Shown here: positions 45,783 through 54,054 of the stretch, in pieces | Numbering within the stretch: the stretch's first letter is position 1 | Layout: every line of letters begins with the position of its first letter | Assembly: GCA_963842515.1 (NCBI GenBank) | Contig: CAWJGO010000001.1 | Span: forward strand, 1,240,001-1,304,000 | DNA from: CADEED01 sp963842515 | GTDB lineage: Bacteria; Pseudomonadota; Gammaproteobacteria; Steroidobacterales; Steroidobacteraceae | Direction of reading: 5' to 3' | Length of the DNA stretch: 64,000 nt | Position numbers and translations under genes: made by a program | The notes under the pieces: model-generated | What the model was told of the DNA's origin: nothing | The model's input: the letters and a program-made list of their open reading frames with translations, nothing else | Databases searched by the model: none

Positions 45783-46907
45783 ATGCACGTATCGACTCGT
45801 CATGTCCGCGTGGGGTTGGTGGGCGCGCTGCTCGCCGGTCTCGGCAGCAGTGCGCTTGCCGCGGATCTCGTCGTGCACGAGTGGGGCACCATCACCACTG
45901 TCCACGATGCGGAGGGCACTCCGGCCACCGGTCTCAATCGCATCGACGAAAGCGAAGTCATGCCGGAGTTCGTGCATCGCTACGAACCCACGAACACGCG
46001 GCAACCGAAGCGGTTGCTCGCGAAGTCGCCGCAGGTTCCCGGCCGGCCCGATGTGACCATGCGGCTCGAAACGCCGGTGATCTATTTCCATCCACCGCCG
46101 GGGAAACCTTACACGGTATCCTTCGACGTCAAAGTGCGGTTTCGCGGCGGTGTCATCAACGAGTTCTATCCCGATGCCCAGGCGTGGGTGGAGCTCGACC
46201 GCGAGCGTATCGCGGACCAGGCCGTTGCAAACGTCGTCACCACGTGGAACGGCGAGTTGCTCAACAACTCCGTCATCGGTCACATGCAATGGGCCGGAGT
46301 GCGTTTGCACGACACGGTGGTGGCGCCGCTCACCAACAATCCCGTCTGGCTGGCGCCGCGGGAAGTGCAGTCGGCGAGCGTGTTCCTGCCGCAGGCGGGC
46401 GAGGGCGAGCGGTATCTTTTCTACCGCGGTGTGGCGCACCTCGATGCGCTACTGCAGACCGCGCTCACGCGCACCCATCTGCAGTTGCGCGCGCCAACGC
46501 AACTCACCTGGCTCGAAGCGCCCGCGGTGATCCCGAACATCTGGTTCGCCGACGTGCGTGCGGATGGCGTGATTGCGTTTCGCGAGCAGGCCAGTGTGAC
46601 TCTGCGAAAAGAAGAGGCGGGCGAACAACTCGCGCAGATCAAGCGGTTTTCGGCCGGTGACTACACCGCCGCCGGTGCCGCCCAGCTTCGCAGCTCACTG
46701 AAGAAGGCGTTGCTCACACAGGGACTGTTCGCCGACGAGGCCGAAGCGATGTTGAGCACCTGGAATGTGAGCTACTTCGAAAAAACCGGCCGGCGGGTGT
46801 TTTACATCGTGCCGCGCGCGTGGACCGACCACTTCCTGCCGCTCGAGCTCTCCGTGCCCGCGCGCGTCAACCGCGTGTTCGTCGGACGCATCGATCTCAG
46901 CAGTTAG
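45783..46907 (+). CDS. secreted protein of unknown function
   Basis: 374 residues with a signal peptide cleaved after SALA. The mature protein opens LVVHEWGTITTVHDAEGTPATGLNRIDESEVMPEFVHR, then VTMRLETPVIYFHPPPGKP and a beta-rich middle. I recognise WGT..T...G and METPVIYFY-like strings from uncharacterised secreted proteins of Myxobacteria and Planctomycetes, but no function is known to me. No membrane helix is seen after the signal. GGAG lies before the ATG. The gene ends three bases from a convergent lipoprotein gene. Confidence 0.75.
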   Translation: MHVSTRHVRVGLVGALLAGLGSSALAADLVVHEWGTITTVHDAEGTPATGLNRIDESEVMPEFVHRYEPTNTRQPKRLLAKSPQVPGRPDVTMRLETPVIYFHPPPGKPYTVSFDVKVRFRGGVINEFYPDAQAWVELDRERIADQAVANVVTTWNGELLNNSVIGHMQWAGVRLHDTVVAPLTNNPVWLAPREVQSASVFLPQAGEGERYLFYRGVAHLDALLQTALTRTHLQLRAPTQLTWLEAPAVIPNIWFADVRADGVIAFREQASVTLRKEEAGEQLAQIKRFSAGDYTAAGAAQLRSSLKKALLTQGLFADEAEAMLSTWNVSYFEKTGRRVFYIVPRAWTDHFLPLELSVPARVNRVFVGRIDLSS

Positions 46908-46910
46908 GAA

Positions 46911-47510
46911 TCAGCTGTTCGTCATCTCGAGTTTGGCAAGCAGATCGTCACCCTTGGCCTTTGCCGAGCGGGCTTTGCGCACCGCGTTCGCGGCCATGCC
47001 AGAGGCGAATTCCGTGCCGGCCTCGGTCCATTCGGTCTTCATGGTCTGAAGGTCGGTCTTCACGGCTTCGAACCCGGCCTTGTCGAGATTCTTCGGCAGC
47101 CTGCGTGACTTGCTCAGGGTGTCGACGCGCGTCTGAATCGCTTCGACCATCTGCGGCACTTTGGCACTGAGGTCGGTCCATTCAGCCTGGGCCGCGGCCA
47201 TGGTGGCTTCCTCGTCGGCTTTCCTGGCCGCGACCGTCTGCTTGAGCGAGGTCACTGAGGACGCAACCGCCCGCGCGCTCTTGACGACGGATGTGTAATC
47301 CTTGCCGGCGAGATGGTTCTTGAGCTTCGTCACCGACTTTTCCACGCCCTTGAGCTCTTCGGCCGCGAATTTCTCCGCGTCCGCGCGGATTTCCGCCAGC
47401 GAAGACTCGACCTGCGCCACCGCCTTCTCGGCGGGTTCCTTCTGGCTGGTGCACGCGGCCAGCATCAACGTGGTGACGGCAAGCGCCACGAGCATTTTGG
47501 CAACACGCAT
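46911..47510 (-). CDS. coiled-coil lipoprotein
   Basis: 199 residues with signal and lipobox MLAAC (Cys20). The mature protein is almost entirely helical and rich in Ala, Lys and Glu with heptad spacing (VESSLAEIRADAEKFAAEELKGVEKSV, TSLKQTVAARKADEEATMAAAQAEW), so it is a probable coiled coil anchored to the outer or inner membrane. GAGGAG lies seven bases before ATG 47510. A LysM gene starts just upstream on the same strand, which suggests a cell-wall-associated pair. Confidence 0.78.
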   Translation of the reverse strand: MRVAKMLVALAVTTLMLAACTSQKEPAEKAVAQVESSLAEIRADAEKFAAEELKGVEKSVTKLKNHLAGKDYTSVVKSARAVASSVTSLKQTVAARKADEEATMAAAQAEWTDLSAKVPQMVEAIQTRVDTLSKSRRLPKNLDKAGFEAVKTDLQTMKTEWTEAGTEFASGMAANAVRKARSAKAKGDDLLAKLEMTNS

Positions 47511-47536
47511 CGGAAATCTCCTCGGATCCAATTGGT

Positions 47537-47716
47537 TCAGGGAATCCGCAGCCGCTGGCCGGGTTTGATCTTGTTAGGGTCCTGCAGAACGTCCTTGTTT
47601 GCTTCGAAAATCTTCGGGTAGAGCATCTTGTCGCCGTAGAACTCCTCGGCGAGCTTCGAGAGCGTGTCACCCTGTTTTACGACGTAATACTGCGCGTACG
47701 GGTTCTCGGTGGACAT
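47537..47716 (-). CDS. short LysM domain protein
   Basis: 59 residues, essentially one LysM domain. YYVVKQGDTLSKLAEEFYGD is the first beta-alpha, IFEANKDVL the second helix and NKIKPGQRLRIP the closing strand. GAGGGG precedes the ATG. No signal peptide is visible, so it may be cytoplasmic or exported by an unknown route, like YgaU/LysM small proteins. It overlaps shadow frames and is easily missed. The coiled-coil lipoprotein gene starts 26 bases downstream, so the pair is probably cotranscribed. Confidence 0.87.
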   Translation of the reverse strand: MSTENPYAQYYVVKQGDTLSKLAEEFYGDKMLYPKIFEANKDVLQDPNKIKPGQRLRIP

Positions 47717-47842
47717 TGTTGATCCCCTCTGCGAAGAGCCACGATTCGAAGCGCGGGGAGTATGGACCGCCCGTCGTGCCTCATCTGTCAGAGGGAGCCG
47801 ACGCCACCTGCTGCAGCACCGGATTGCAATGCACCAAGCGTC

Positions 47843-48187
47843 TCAGAGCGGGAATGCGCCGCCTTCAGCTTCTTCGTTTGGCGACCTGAGGACACGGAAG
47901 TACACGCGGCGCCCCGGGTTGTTGTTGGGCGAGGTGATGTAAACCACCGCGTAGCGCTCGTTGCCCATCTCCTGGAACTCGTGCGGGTGGGCGTTCCAGT
48001 CGGGGTAGTGAGTGCGTAGCCACCTGGCGATGAAGCGGTCGATCATGAAATCGCTGGTGGCGATGATGCGAACCGCGGAGTCGTAGGAGCTGCCCGGCGA
48101 GCCCGGGCTCGGCATGTTGATCTGCGCACCGGCGACCGAGGCGATGCCTAACAACGTGGCGGCGACGAAAAGCTTGATCGATTTCAT
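47843..48187 (-). CDS. small secreted protein, unknown
   Basis: 114 residues with a clear signal peptide (KSIKLFVAATLLGIASVAGAQ, cleaved after AGA). The mature part starts with a Pro/Ser-rich stretch and continues RIIATSDFMIDRFIARWLRTHYPDWNAHPHEF and RYAVVYITSPNNNPGRRVYFRV. No family recognised. AGGGGG precedes the ATG. The 126 bases between it and the LysM gene hold nothing I can support. Confidence 0.72.
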   Translation of the reverse strand: MKSIKLFVAATLLGIASVAGAQINMPSPGSPGSSYDSAVRIIATSDFMIDRFIARWLRTHYPDWNAHPHEFQEMGNERYAVVYITSPNNNPGRRVYFRVLRSPNEEAEGGAFPL

Positions 48188-48244
48188 GAGACCCCCTTGC
48201 GCGACCAATAAATCACAGCCATCGAGGCCGGTCAATTGCGGCGA

Positions 48245-48883
48245 CTAGTCACGCCGCTCCTCGAGTGCCAGCCGAACCGCCAGGCCGGCCAGAACGAAGC
48301 CCATGACCCACCGCTGCACGGCGAGCCAGAACGGGTTTTTTGCAAACCAGGCTGCCAGGCGGGCGGCGCACAGGATCAGGGCGAGATTCACGCAGAAACT
48401 GACGGCGATCTGCACCAGGCCGAGCTCGATGCTCTGGGCGAACATCGACCCGTGTTCGGGGCGGACGAACTGCGGGAACACAGAGAGGTAGAAGACCGCG
48501 ATCTTGGGATTGAGCGCGTTGGTGAGAAACCCCATGGCAAACAGCTTGGGTGACGAGTTTGCGGCGAGCGCGCGCGGTTCCAATGGTGAGCCTGCGGCGC
48601 CGGGCCACGAAGCCTGCCACGCGAGCCACAGCAGGTATGCGGCGCCTATCCACCTGAGTGACTCGTAGGCCAACGGAACCGCCATGAAGACGGCGGTGAT
48701 GCCGGCAGCCGCAATGAACATGTGCACCAGGAAGCCGGCCGCGACACCGGCCAGAGAGATGATTCCCGCTCTGTGGCCCTGGCTCAGCGAGCGCGATACC
48801 AAGTACACCATGTTCGGCCCCGGCGTCAGCACCATGAGAAGTGCCGCCAGCGCGAACAACAGGAGATCGGTTGCTGGAATCAC
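48245..48883 (-). CDS. LysE/RhtB family amino-acid exporter
   Basis: 212 residues with about six helices. The family signature TPGPNMVYLVSRSLSQGHRAGIISLAGVAAGFLVH is at residues 20-55, and GFLTNALNPKIAVFYLSVFPQFV follows after TM3. Members export amino acids or homoserine lactones. The GTG start overlaps the stop of the upstream BTAD regulator (GTGA), so it is translationally coupled to it. Confidence 0.9.
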   Translation of the reverse strand: MIPATDLLLFALAALLMVLTPGPNMVYLVSRSLSQGHRAGIISLAGVAAGFLVHMFIAAAGITAVFMAVPLAYESLRWIGAAYLLWLAWQASWPGAAGSPLEPRALAANSSPKLFAMGFLTNALNPKIAVFYLSVFPQFVRPEHGSMFAQSIELGLVQIAVSFCVNLALILCAARLAAWFAKNPFWLAVQRWVMGFVLAGLAVRLALEERRD

Positions 48884-50883
48884 GCGATACCTATCTTCTT
48901 CGCTCCTGCGGAGAAAACCGCGGCGGCATCCGCGGAGTAGCGAAACGCCGCAAGATAGTCCTTGAGTGCATAGTTAGGCACGCGCTCGTGGATCCGCGCC
49001 TTGTAGACGTTGGCATCCTCGATACGCCCCGCGAGTCCGAGCGTGAACGCGGCGATGGCCATGATGTGGTGATGGGCATTGGGACGCGCGGCGGCCTTGA
49101 TGGCCCAGTCGGCCGCCTCTTCGTATTGCCCCAGGCGGGCGAGACTGACGGCGCGCGTGCCCAGCATCGCGAACAGCAATGGGTCGAACGGCGACAGATG
49201 CCTGGAATGGTCCGAGAACGAGATGGCGGCGTGCGGATCGCCGGACTGCGAATGAACGAAGGCCAGTGTGTAGTGTGCTGACGCGTAGTTGGGCGAGAGG
49301 TCGACGGCGCGCTCGAGCTCGGTGACGGCCTGATCGTGGCCCCCCCTCAGCCACAATGCGCGGCCCATGGCCCAATGCGCGGCCGGATCGCGATCGTCGA
49401 CCATGAGGCTCTTGCCGGCGGCATCGAAGGCGCGGTCGATTTCCGGGCCGGGTTTTTTCCAGCCGAGGAAGGCGTTCTGAAAATGCGCGAAGGACAGGCC
49501 CGCGTAGGCGCGCGCAAAGGTGGGATCGAGGTCGACAGCCTGCGCGAAGAACTGCCGCGCGCGCTCGTTGTCAATCTTGTTGAAGCGGTACATGTGCCAC
49601 AGGCCGCGATGATGCGCTTCCCAGGCATCGAGCGAATTTGGCGGCTTGAGAATGGCGCGATTGCGCTCGACCATTTCGATTTCATGAGCGACCGAGGCGA
49701 CGATGCGATTGCCGATCTCCTCGAGCACATTCAACGCGTCATCGATTTTCTCGTCGAAGAGGTCCGCCCAGACGATGCGCGCCGTGCGGGTCTCGATGAG
49801 GTCGGCGCTCACCGTGAATTTCCGGCCGTTGCGCCGCACCGAGCCGCTGACCACGTAATCCACGTTGAGGATGCGTCCTGCCTCGTCGGGACCGACCGCG
49901 CGATCGCGCAGGGCGAAGGTGCTGCCCTGGGCAATCACGAACATGCTGCGCAGCTTGGCGAGTCGCGTGGTCACGTCGTACGCGAGGGCGTCGCCGGTGC
50001 CGCCGCGCTTGTCGGTGTCCGACGAGCGGTCGACAAACGGCATGACCGCGATCGAGGCGCGGCGCGCGGATGCCGGCGTATCGAGCCCGAGGTTGCGGAT
50101 CTCGGTGAGGTTGGCGCTCACGAGCTCGATCGGGCGCACGGCCTGCGCCGCGACATTCTTCTCCCGCACCGAGCGCCAGATGTCGCGCAGCGGTGCGCTG
50201 TCCAGTCCATCAGCTTCGAATAGTTTGCAGGCGGCGTTCAGGTGCTCTTCGCCATCGGCGATGCGTGACTGACGGACCAGCGATGTCAGCAGCAGCTCGT
50301 GGGCCTGACGGTCGAAGGGCGAGAGCTTGAGCCACACATCTATATAAGGAGCGGCTTCATCGGGCGGCAGCGACCGCGCGAGATTCTCGAGCAGCACGGT
50401 CTGGATGCCGCGGAAGCGGCGGCGCTCCGCGCAGATCCACGCGTCGAATACCGGGCTGCGCGCGATTTCGAGCCCTTCGAGCAGCTCACCGGAGAAATAG
50501 CCTGCCAGTTCCTTCTGTCGCTCGACGCCTAACTTCTGGATGCCGTGTTCCGGCGCGCGCGTGACCTCAAGCGTGTCGACCAGGCAATCGGACAGGTCAA
50601 CGCGAATCGTGGCGCCATCGGCGATGACGCGTTTGCGTCCTTTTTCGTCGATGAGTCCGCGGATCTTGGACAGGCACCAGCGCAGCTCGCCTCGCGGGTC
50701 GTTCGGCACGTCCCACAGCAGCTCGCACACCTGCGAGCGCGCCAACGGCCGGCTCGCCAGCACCAGGTACCCGAGCAGAGCGCGCACTTTCCGCGAGGAC
50801 GGCAGCGTCAAAACGTCGCGGCCGCGCGACAGCTGCAAGGGGCCAAGCAGCCGGAAGGCGAGCGATTCCACGGGCTTTACCAC
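48880..50883 (-). CDS. BTAD/OmpR-type winged-helix regulator with TPR sensor region
   Basis: 667 residues. The N-terminal wHTH (LLGPLQLSRGRDVLTLPSSRKVRALLGYLVL, ELLWDVPNDPRGELRWCLSKIRG) is followed by a BTAD helical domain to about residue 240. A FlgO/TolB-like segment comes next (SIAVMPFVDRSSDTD, YVVSGSVRRNGRKFTVSADLIETRTARIVWADLFDE), then six or so TPR units (ARQFFAQAVDLDPTFARAYAGLSFAH). This is the SARP/CadC-like adenylate-cyclase-associated layout. It starts with GTG 50883, 45 bases from a divergent methyltransferase, and is coupled to a LysE exporter. Confidence 0.88.
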   Translation of the reverse strand: MVKPVESLAFRLLGPLQLSRGRDVLTLPSSRKVRALLGYLVLASRPLARSQVCELLWDVPNDPRGELRWCLSKIRGLIDEKGRKRVIADGATIRVDLSDCLVDTLEVTRAPEHGIQKLGVERQKELAGYFSGELLEGLEIARSPVFDAWICAERRRFRGIQTVLLENLARSLPPDEAAPYIDVWLKLSPFDRQAHELLLTSLVRQSRIADGEEHLNAACKLFEADGLDSAPLRDIWRSVREKNVAAQAVRPIELVSANLTEIRNLGLDTPASARRASIAVMPFVDRSSDTDKRGGTGDALAYDVTTRLAKLRSMFVIAQGSTFALRDRAVGPDEAGRILNVDYVVSGSVRRNGRKFTVSADLIETRTARIVWADLFDEKIDDALNVLEEIGNRIVASVAHEIEMVERNRAILKPPNSLDAWEAHHRGLWHMYRFNKIDNERARQFFAQAVDLDPTFARAYAGLSFAHFQNAFLGWKKPGPEIDRAFDAAGKSLMVDDRDPAAHWAMGRALWLRGGHDQAVTELERAVDLSPNYASAHYTLAFVHSQSGDPHAAISFSDHSRHLSPFDPLLFAMLGTRAVSLARLGQYEEAADWAIKAAARPNAHHHIMAIAAFTLGLAGRIEDANVYKARIHERVPNYALKDYLAAFRYSADAAAVFSAGAKKIGIA

Positions 50884-50928
50884 GCCCGGGTCCTAACGTT
50901 GTGGCCGCCGATTGGAGGAAGGAAGTTC

Positions 50929-51705
50929 ATGAACGCTGTACTGTCTCGAAACGCTCCGCGAATCGATCATCGGGCAATCCGGTCGCGCCAGCAGCGCGCT
51001 TGGGCGAACGGGGATTATGCCGTCGTCGGCAATGCCCTGCAGATCGTTAGCGAGGAACTCTGCGAATCCGTGAAATTGTGCCAGGACGAGCGAGTGCTCG
51101 ACGTGACTACGGCGGAGAGCTCCGTAGTTCTCAGCCACCGCACGGCTGCGCGCATGGAAGCCGAGGCTTTCGGCGTCCGTTTCATCGATGGCGACGCCGA
51201 AGCTCTGCCATTTGCCGATCAGAGCTTCGATTCGGTGGTTTCCGCGTTCGGTACGATGTTCGCGGTGGACCAGGAACGTGCGGCGTCGGAAATGATCCGC
51301 GTGGTGCGGCGCGGTCGGCACATCGGCCTCGCCAACTGGACTCCCGATGGCTTCGTGGGTCAGCTGTTCCTGACCGTGGCCAAGCACGTACCGCAAGCCA
51401 CAGCTGGGGCCTCGCCATTCCTGTGGGGCACCACGGAGCGCCTCGAGGAGTTGTTCGGCGCCGACGGCTCCATCTGCGCCACGTGCAAACAAGTGAGCCT
51501 GCGCAGCCGCACGCCCATGGACTGGGTCGATACGTTGCGCGCCAGCTACCTTCCCGTGCAGAAAGCGTTTGCGCTGCTCGAAGCGGATCGCAAGCGGGCC
51601 TTGCGTTCGGAACTGTTAGAGCTGGTGGCGCGCTTCAACCGCTCTAGGGATGCGACGATGGTCGTCGATGCGACCTATCTCGAGGTCGTGATCACGCGCC
51701 GTTGA
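50929..51705 (+). CDS. class I methyltransferase-like protein lacking the SAM-binding motif I
   Basis: 258 residues. It matches UbiE-like methyltransferases in most parts: AWANGDYAVVGNALQIVSEELCE, FIDGDAEALPFADQSFDSVVSAFGTMFAVDQERAASEMIRVVRRG, GLANWTPDGFVGQLF. After ERVLDV, where relatives have a glycine-rich motif I and about 20 more residues, it has TTAESSVVLSHRTAARM. The SAM-binding G-x-G-x-G is absent. Catalysis by the standard fold looks unlikely. SD GGAGGAAGG is excellent. It is divergent from the BTAD regulator. Confidence 0.85.
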   Translation: MNAVLSRNAPRIDHRAIRSRQQRAWANGDYAVVGNALQIVSEELCESVKLCQDERVLDVTTAESSVVLSHRTAARMEAEAFGVRFIDGDAEALPFADQSFDSVVSAFGTMFAVDQERAASEMIRVVRRGRHIGLANWTPDGFVGQLFLTVAKHVPQATAGASPFLWGTTERLEELFGADGSICATCKQVSLRSRTPMDWVDTLRASYLPVQKAFALLEADRKRALRSELLELVARFNRSRDATMVVDATYLEVVITRR

Positions 51706-51813
51706 TGTGCAAAGCGGGCGCGCGAGCCTCTTCTAGCCGGGGCCTCAGCGCGGCAATTTGTCCCGGAAAGTCCATTTAGACCCGTGCGGCCGGCGCAATT
51801 GCGGTACCTTGAG

Positions 51814-51950
51814 GCCCGGCTAGTGATCTTTCGTCTTGCCCGTCTCTGGACCCGCGTCGCCTGACGCTTTCTGGCCAGAGCCAGTCACCTCAAAGCATTC
51901 GCGCGCCCGACCGGCGGGATACCCCGCAGGTCTACCAATGGAATGCATCC
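51814..51950 (+). promoter_or_regulatory. conserved structured 5' leader of RRM gene, copy A
   Basis: The leader shares blocks with the leader of the second RRM gene: GCCCGGCT-A/T-GTGAT at 51814, TCGTCT, CCTGACG at 51860 and TGGCCAGAG at 51872. CTCTGG (51844-51849) can pair with CCAGAG (51875-51880). A second hairpin GGCGGGATACCCCGC lies near 51912-51926. The blocks lie outside any protein frame, and block spacing is kept to within three bases in the other copy, so an RNA-level role such as autoregulation or cold response is likely. TACCTT just upstream may be a -10 element. Confidence 0.65.
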
Positions 51951-52259
51951 ATGACCAAACTCTACGTTGGAAATCTGCCGTTCTCGGCTACGGAAGATAC
52001 CGTGCGCGCGTTGTTCGCTGATCACGGTACCGTCGACAAAATTGCCCTCGTCAACGATCGTGATACCGGCCAACCTCGCGGCTTCGGCTTCGTCGAAATG
52101 TCGAACGCCGACGCACAGAAAGCCATGCAGGCGCTGAACGGCCGCGATTTCGGTGGCCGGCCGCTCAAGGTCAACGAAGCGCAGGACAAACCTCGCGGCG
52201 GTGGCGGTGGCGGCGGTGGTGGGGGCGGTTACGGCGGCGGCGGTTATAACCGGCGCTGA
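51951..52259 (+). CDS. RRM RNA-binding protein with glycine tail, copy A
   Basis: 102 residues. One RRM fills residues 1-80: RNP2 is LYVGNL (3-8) and RNP1 is RGFGFVEM (about 43-50). GGRPLKVNEAQ is the last strand. A tail of Gly with Tyr and Asn follows. This is the bacterial/cyanobacterial Rbp type, small RNA-binding proteins often induced by cold. It is over 80 percent identical by eye to the copy at 56469. Start ATG 51951. Confidence 0.93.
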   Translation: MTKLYVGNLPFSATEDTVRALFADHGTVDKIALVNDRDTGQPRGFGFVEMSNADAQKAMQALNGRDFGGRPLKVNEAQDKPRGGGGGGGGGGGYGGGGYNRR

Positions 52260-52276
52260 AGGTAAATCCCCGCTAC

Positions 52277-52648
52277 ATGCTGCGACTGAACTTCCGCTCC
52301 ATCAAAGGTGACGCGCCGACGCTGACGGTCGCCACGTTTTTCCGATTCCACGCCGACGGCACATTGCGTGGCCCGGAAAATTACCTGGTGGCGCGCTGCG
52401 TCGACGGCTGCTGGCACCTGAGCGGCCGCATGCATCGCGAGCTCGACTGCGAAGGGCCGGTAAAGCTGCGCTTTTCCATGGGCGCGAACGACGTACCGGT
52501 GATGCTCGGCCCGTTCGCACACGTGCGCACCGCGGCGGGGATGCTCTACGGCGACGACTCCTGCCTCAACATCTTCGTGCCCGGCAGAAACCCGGGCACC
52601 TCGGCTGCGTGCCACGAGCTGACGTTGCTGTCAGCAGCCGCGTCGTAG
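52277..52648 (+). CDS. hypothetical protein
   Basis: 123 residues, start ATG 52277, 18 bases after RRM copy A. The sequence has alternating strands (LTVATFFRFHADGTLRG, YLVARCVDGCWHLSGRMHREL, PVKLRFSMGANDVPVML) and four cysteines (ARCVDGCW, SCLN, AACHE). No signal peptide. I do not recognise a family. Its place between RRM copy A and the C4 gene suggests it belongs to the same transcript. Confidence 0.6.
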   Translation: MLRLNFRSIKGDAPTLTVATFFRFHADGTLRGPENYLVARCVDGCWHLSGRMHRELDCEGPVKLRFSMGANDVPVMLGPFAHVRTAAGMLYGDDSCLNIFVPGRNPGTSAACHELTLLSAAAS

Positions 52649-52676
52649 ACTACTGAGACTGCTGGAGACTTTTCCC

Positions 52677-52874
52677 TTGGCAAAGACTAACTACAACCAG
52701 GCAAAGCGACAGAAAGAAAACGCCCGCAAGGCGCGGCAGCAGGAAAAGCTCGCCAAGAAGCTGGCGCGCGTCATCGGCGATCCGGAATCGCCGGATGGAA
52801 CCGGTGCCGCCGAGCCCGGGTCAGCCGTGCCGGAGGCGCACACCGTGAATCCAGTCACGAAGGACGCTCCGTGA
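52677..52874 (+). CDS. small basic Lys-rich protein
   Basis: 65 residues from a TTG start (GGAGA eight bases upstream). The first 35 residues are highly basic (AKTNYNQAKRQKENARKARQ, EKLAKKLARV) and helical, the rest acidic and Pro/Ala-rich. Such proteins occur beside nucleic-acid-related genes in other proteobacteria. GTGA overlap couples it to the following C4 protein. Role unknown; RNA binding is plausible from charge. Confidence 0.68.
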   Translation: MAKTNYNQAKRQKENARKARQQEKLAKKLARVIGDPESPDGTGAAEPGSAVPEAHTVNPVTKDAP

Positions 52875-53269
52875 GATTCACCAGCGCCAACAGCCGCAAC
52901 CAGTTACGCGAGCGCCAGCGCCGCGATCGCGCCATGGCGCAGCTCATGCGCACCATGTATCCGCAGTTCGCTTCGTTGAAATTGCAATTCGGTTTCAGCG
53001 AACCCGATCCGGACGCGTCCGCGCCGGCGCCGCATCTGCTGGTCATGCATCCGCCTTCCCAGGCGTACTTCGTGTTTCCGTGCCCCTATGCCGACTGCGA
53101 CGGCGAGTTCGATCTCGGCAGCGCAGTGGCCGAGCTCGCCCGCTCGCACGAGCATCAGAGTCATGGGCAGCTCAAATGCGGCGGCCAGCGCGTGCGCGAC
53201 AAGAACGGCCGCACCCCGTGCCAGCTCACGCTCCAGTACACCATCGAACCGGCAACTCCGGCGCCGTAA
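52871..53269 (+). CDS. CPYxxC four-cysteine protein, copy A
   Basis: 132 residues from GTG 52871. A basic helical N-terminus (RNQLRERQRRDRAMAQLMRTMYP) leads to a beta domain with LVMHPPSQAYFVFPCPYADCDGEFDL and LKCGGQRVRDKNGRTPCQLTLQYTI. The four cysteines (CPYADC ... C-x13-C) look like a zinc ribbon. It is clearly homologous to the protein at 56824. Both copies lie downstream of an RRM gene, which points to a shared RNA-related process; I know no assigned function. Confidence 0.78.
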   Translation: MRFTSANSRNQLRERQRRDRAMAQLMRTMYPQFASLKLQFGFSEPDPDASAPAPHLLVMHPPSQAYFVFPCPYADCDGEFDLGSAVAELARSHEHQSHGQLKCGGQRVRDKNGRTPCQLTLQYTIEPATPAP

Positions 53270-53295
53270 GCCTCAGGCGTTATCCGGCCGGCGGA

Positions 53296-53763
53296 CTACT
53301 CGCCGATGTCTTCGTTCCAGATTTCCGGATTCGCGGCGATGTACGCGCCTAACATCTTTTCGCATTCCAGCGACGCCAGGTCGACGACCCTCACACCGCG
53401 CTCGCGCAGCCAGTCGATGCCGCCCTGAAAGGTGCGCGACTCGCCGATCACCACCGTCCCGATCTGGAACTGCACCACCAGGCCGCTGCAATACCAGCAG
53501 GGTGCCAGCGTCGTCACCATGACGGTGTCGCGGTAGTTGCGTTGCCGCCCGGCCTTGCGGAACGCATCGGTCTCGCCGTGCACCGAAGGGTCGCCTTCCT
53601 GCACGCGCCGGTTGTGGCCGCAGCCTAACAACCTGCCGTCGGTATGGAACAGCGCGGCGCCGATGGGAATCCCACCTTCGCCCAAGCCGCGCCTGGCTTC
53701 GGCGATGGCGATCTCGAGCATGCCGTCATAGTCGGTGCCCGGTTTTTTGACTGAGGCGTTCAT
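53296..53763 (-). CDS. cytosine/nucleoside deaminase, yeast FCY1-like
   Basis: 155 residues, almost the length of yeast cytosine deaminase (158). The zinc site is His62 in VHGETDAF with catalytic Glu64, and Cys89/Cys92 in TTLAPCWYCSG. QFQIGTVVIGESRTFQGGIDWLRERGV matches the yeast pattern better than bacterial CodA, which is a different fold. It should deaminate cytosine or a similar base. ATG 53763 shares one base with the stop of a 53-residue membrane protein (TGATG), so the two are coupled. Confidence 0.9.
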   Translation of the reverse strand: MNASVKKPGTDYDGMLEIAIAEARRGLGEGGIPIGAALFHTDGRLLGCGHNRRVQEGDPSVHGETDAFRKAGRQRNYRDTVMVTTLAPCWYCSGLVVQFQIGTVVIGESRTFQGGIDWLRERGVRVVDLASLECEKMLGAYIAANPEIWNEDIGE

Positions 53764-53924
53764 CACGCGTCGTCCGTGGCGTCGAGCATCTCATCGAGAC
53801 GCTCGGGATGTTTGACGATCTCCGGGATGGCGGTGCGCCTCCGCCGATACACGGAGACGATCAAGCCCGTGACGATGCCGGCAACCGCCGCGCCCGCCAA
53901 AACCCATTTCAATGCGTGACCCAT
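53763..53924 (-). CDS. 53-residue single-pass membrane protein
   Basis: Start ATG 53924 has GGAG eight bases upstream. Residues 6-24 are a membrane helix (KWVLAGAAVAGIVTGLIVSVY) followed by RRRR and an acidic tail (ERLDEMLDATDDA), so the C-terminus faces the cytoplasm by the positive-inside rule. Its TGA overlaps the ATG of the deaminase. I cannot say whether it recruits the deaminase to the membrane. It is too small for normal ORF cut-offs. Confidence 0.7.
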   Translation of the reverse strand: MGHALKWVLAGAAVAGIVTGLIVSVYRRRRTAIPEIVKHPERLDEMLDATDDA

Positions 53925-54054
53925 GGACGGCTCCGGTGCGTCAGATCCAGGTTACAACTCCTTCGAATTCGCCAGAGTCAAGATACGCCTGCACACGCTC
54001 ACTGCGCCGCTACGGCATTGTGCGGGTACGGCTCGCGCAGGATCATAGCGTGCC

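Noticed and set aside
47762..48019. 85-codon plus-strand frame between the LysM gene and the secreted protein
   Set aside because: Most of it is antisense to the supported secreted-protein gene, and the rest has no ribosome site or motif.
53925..54054. Possible gene in the 130-base gap before the aminotransferase
   Set aside because: No start with a ribosome site and no conserved-looking peptide. Probably promoter DNA, but no convincing -35/-10 pair.
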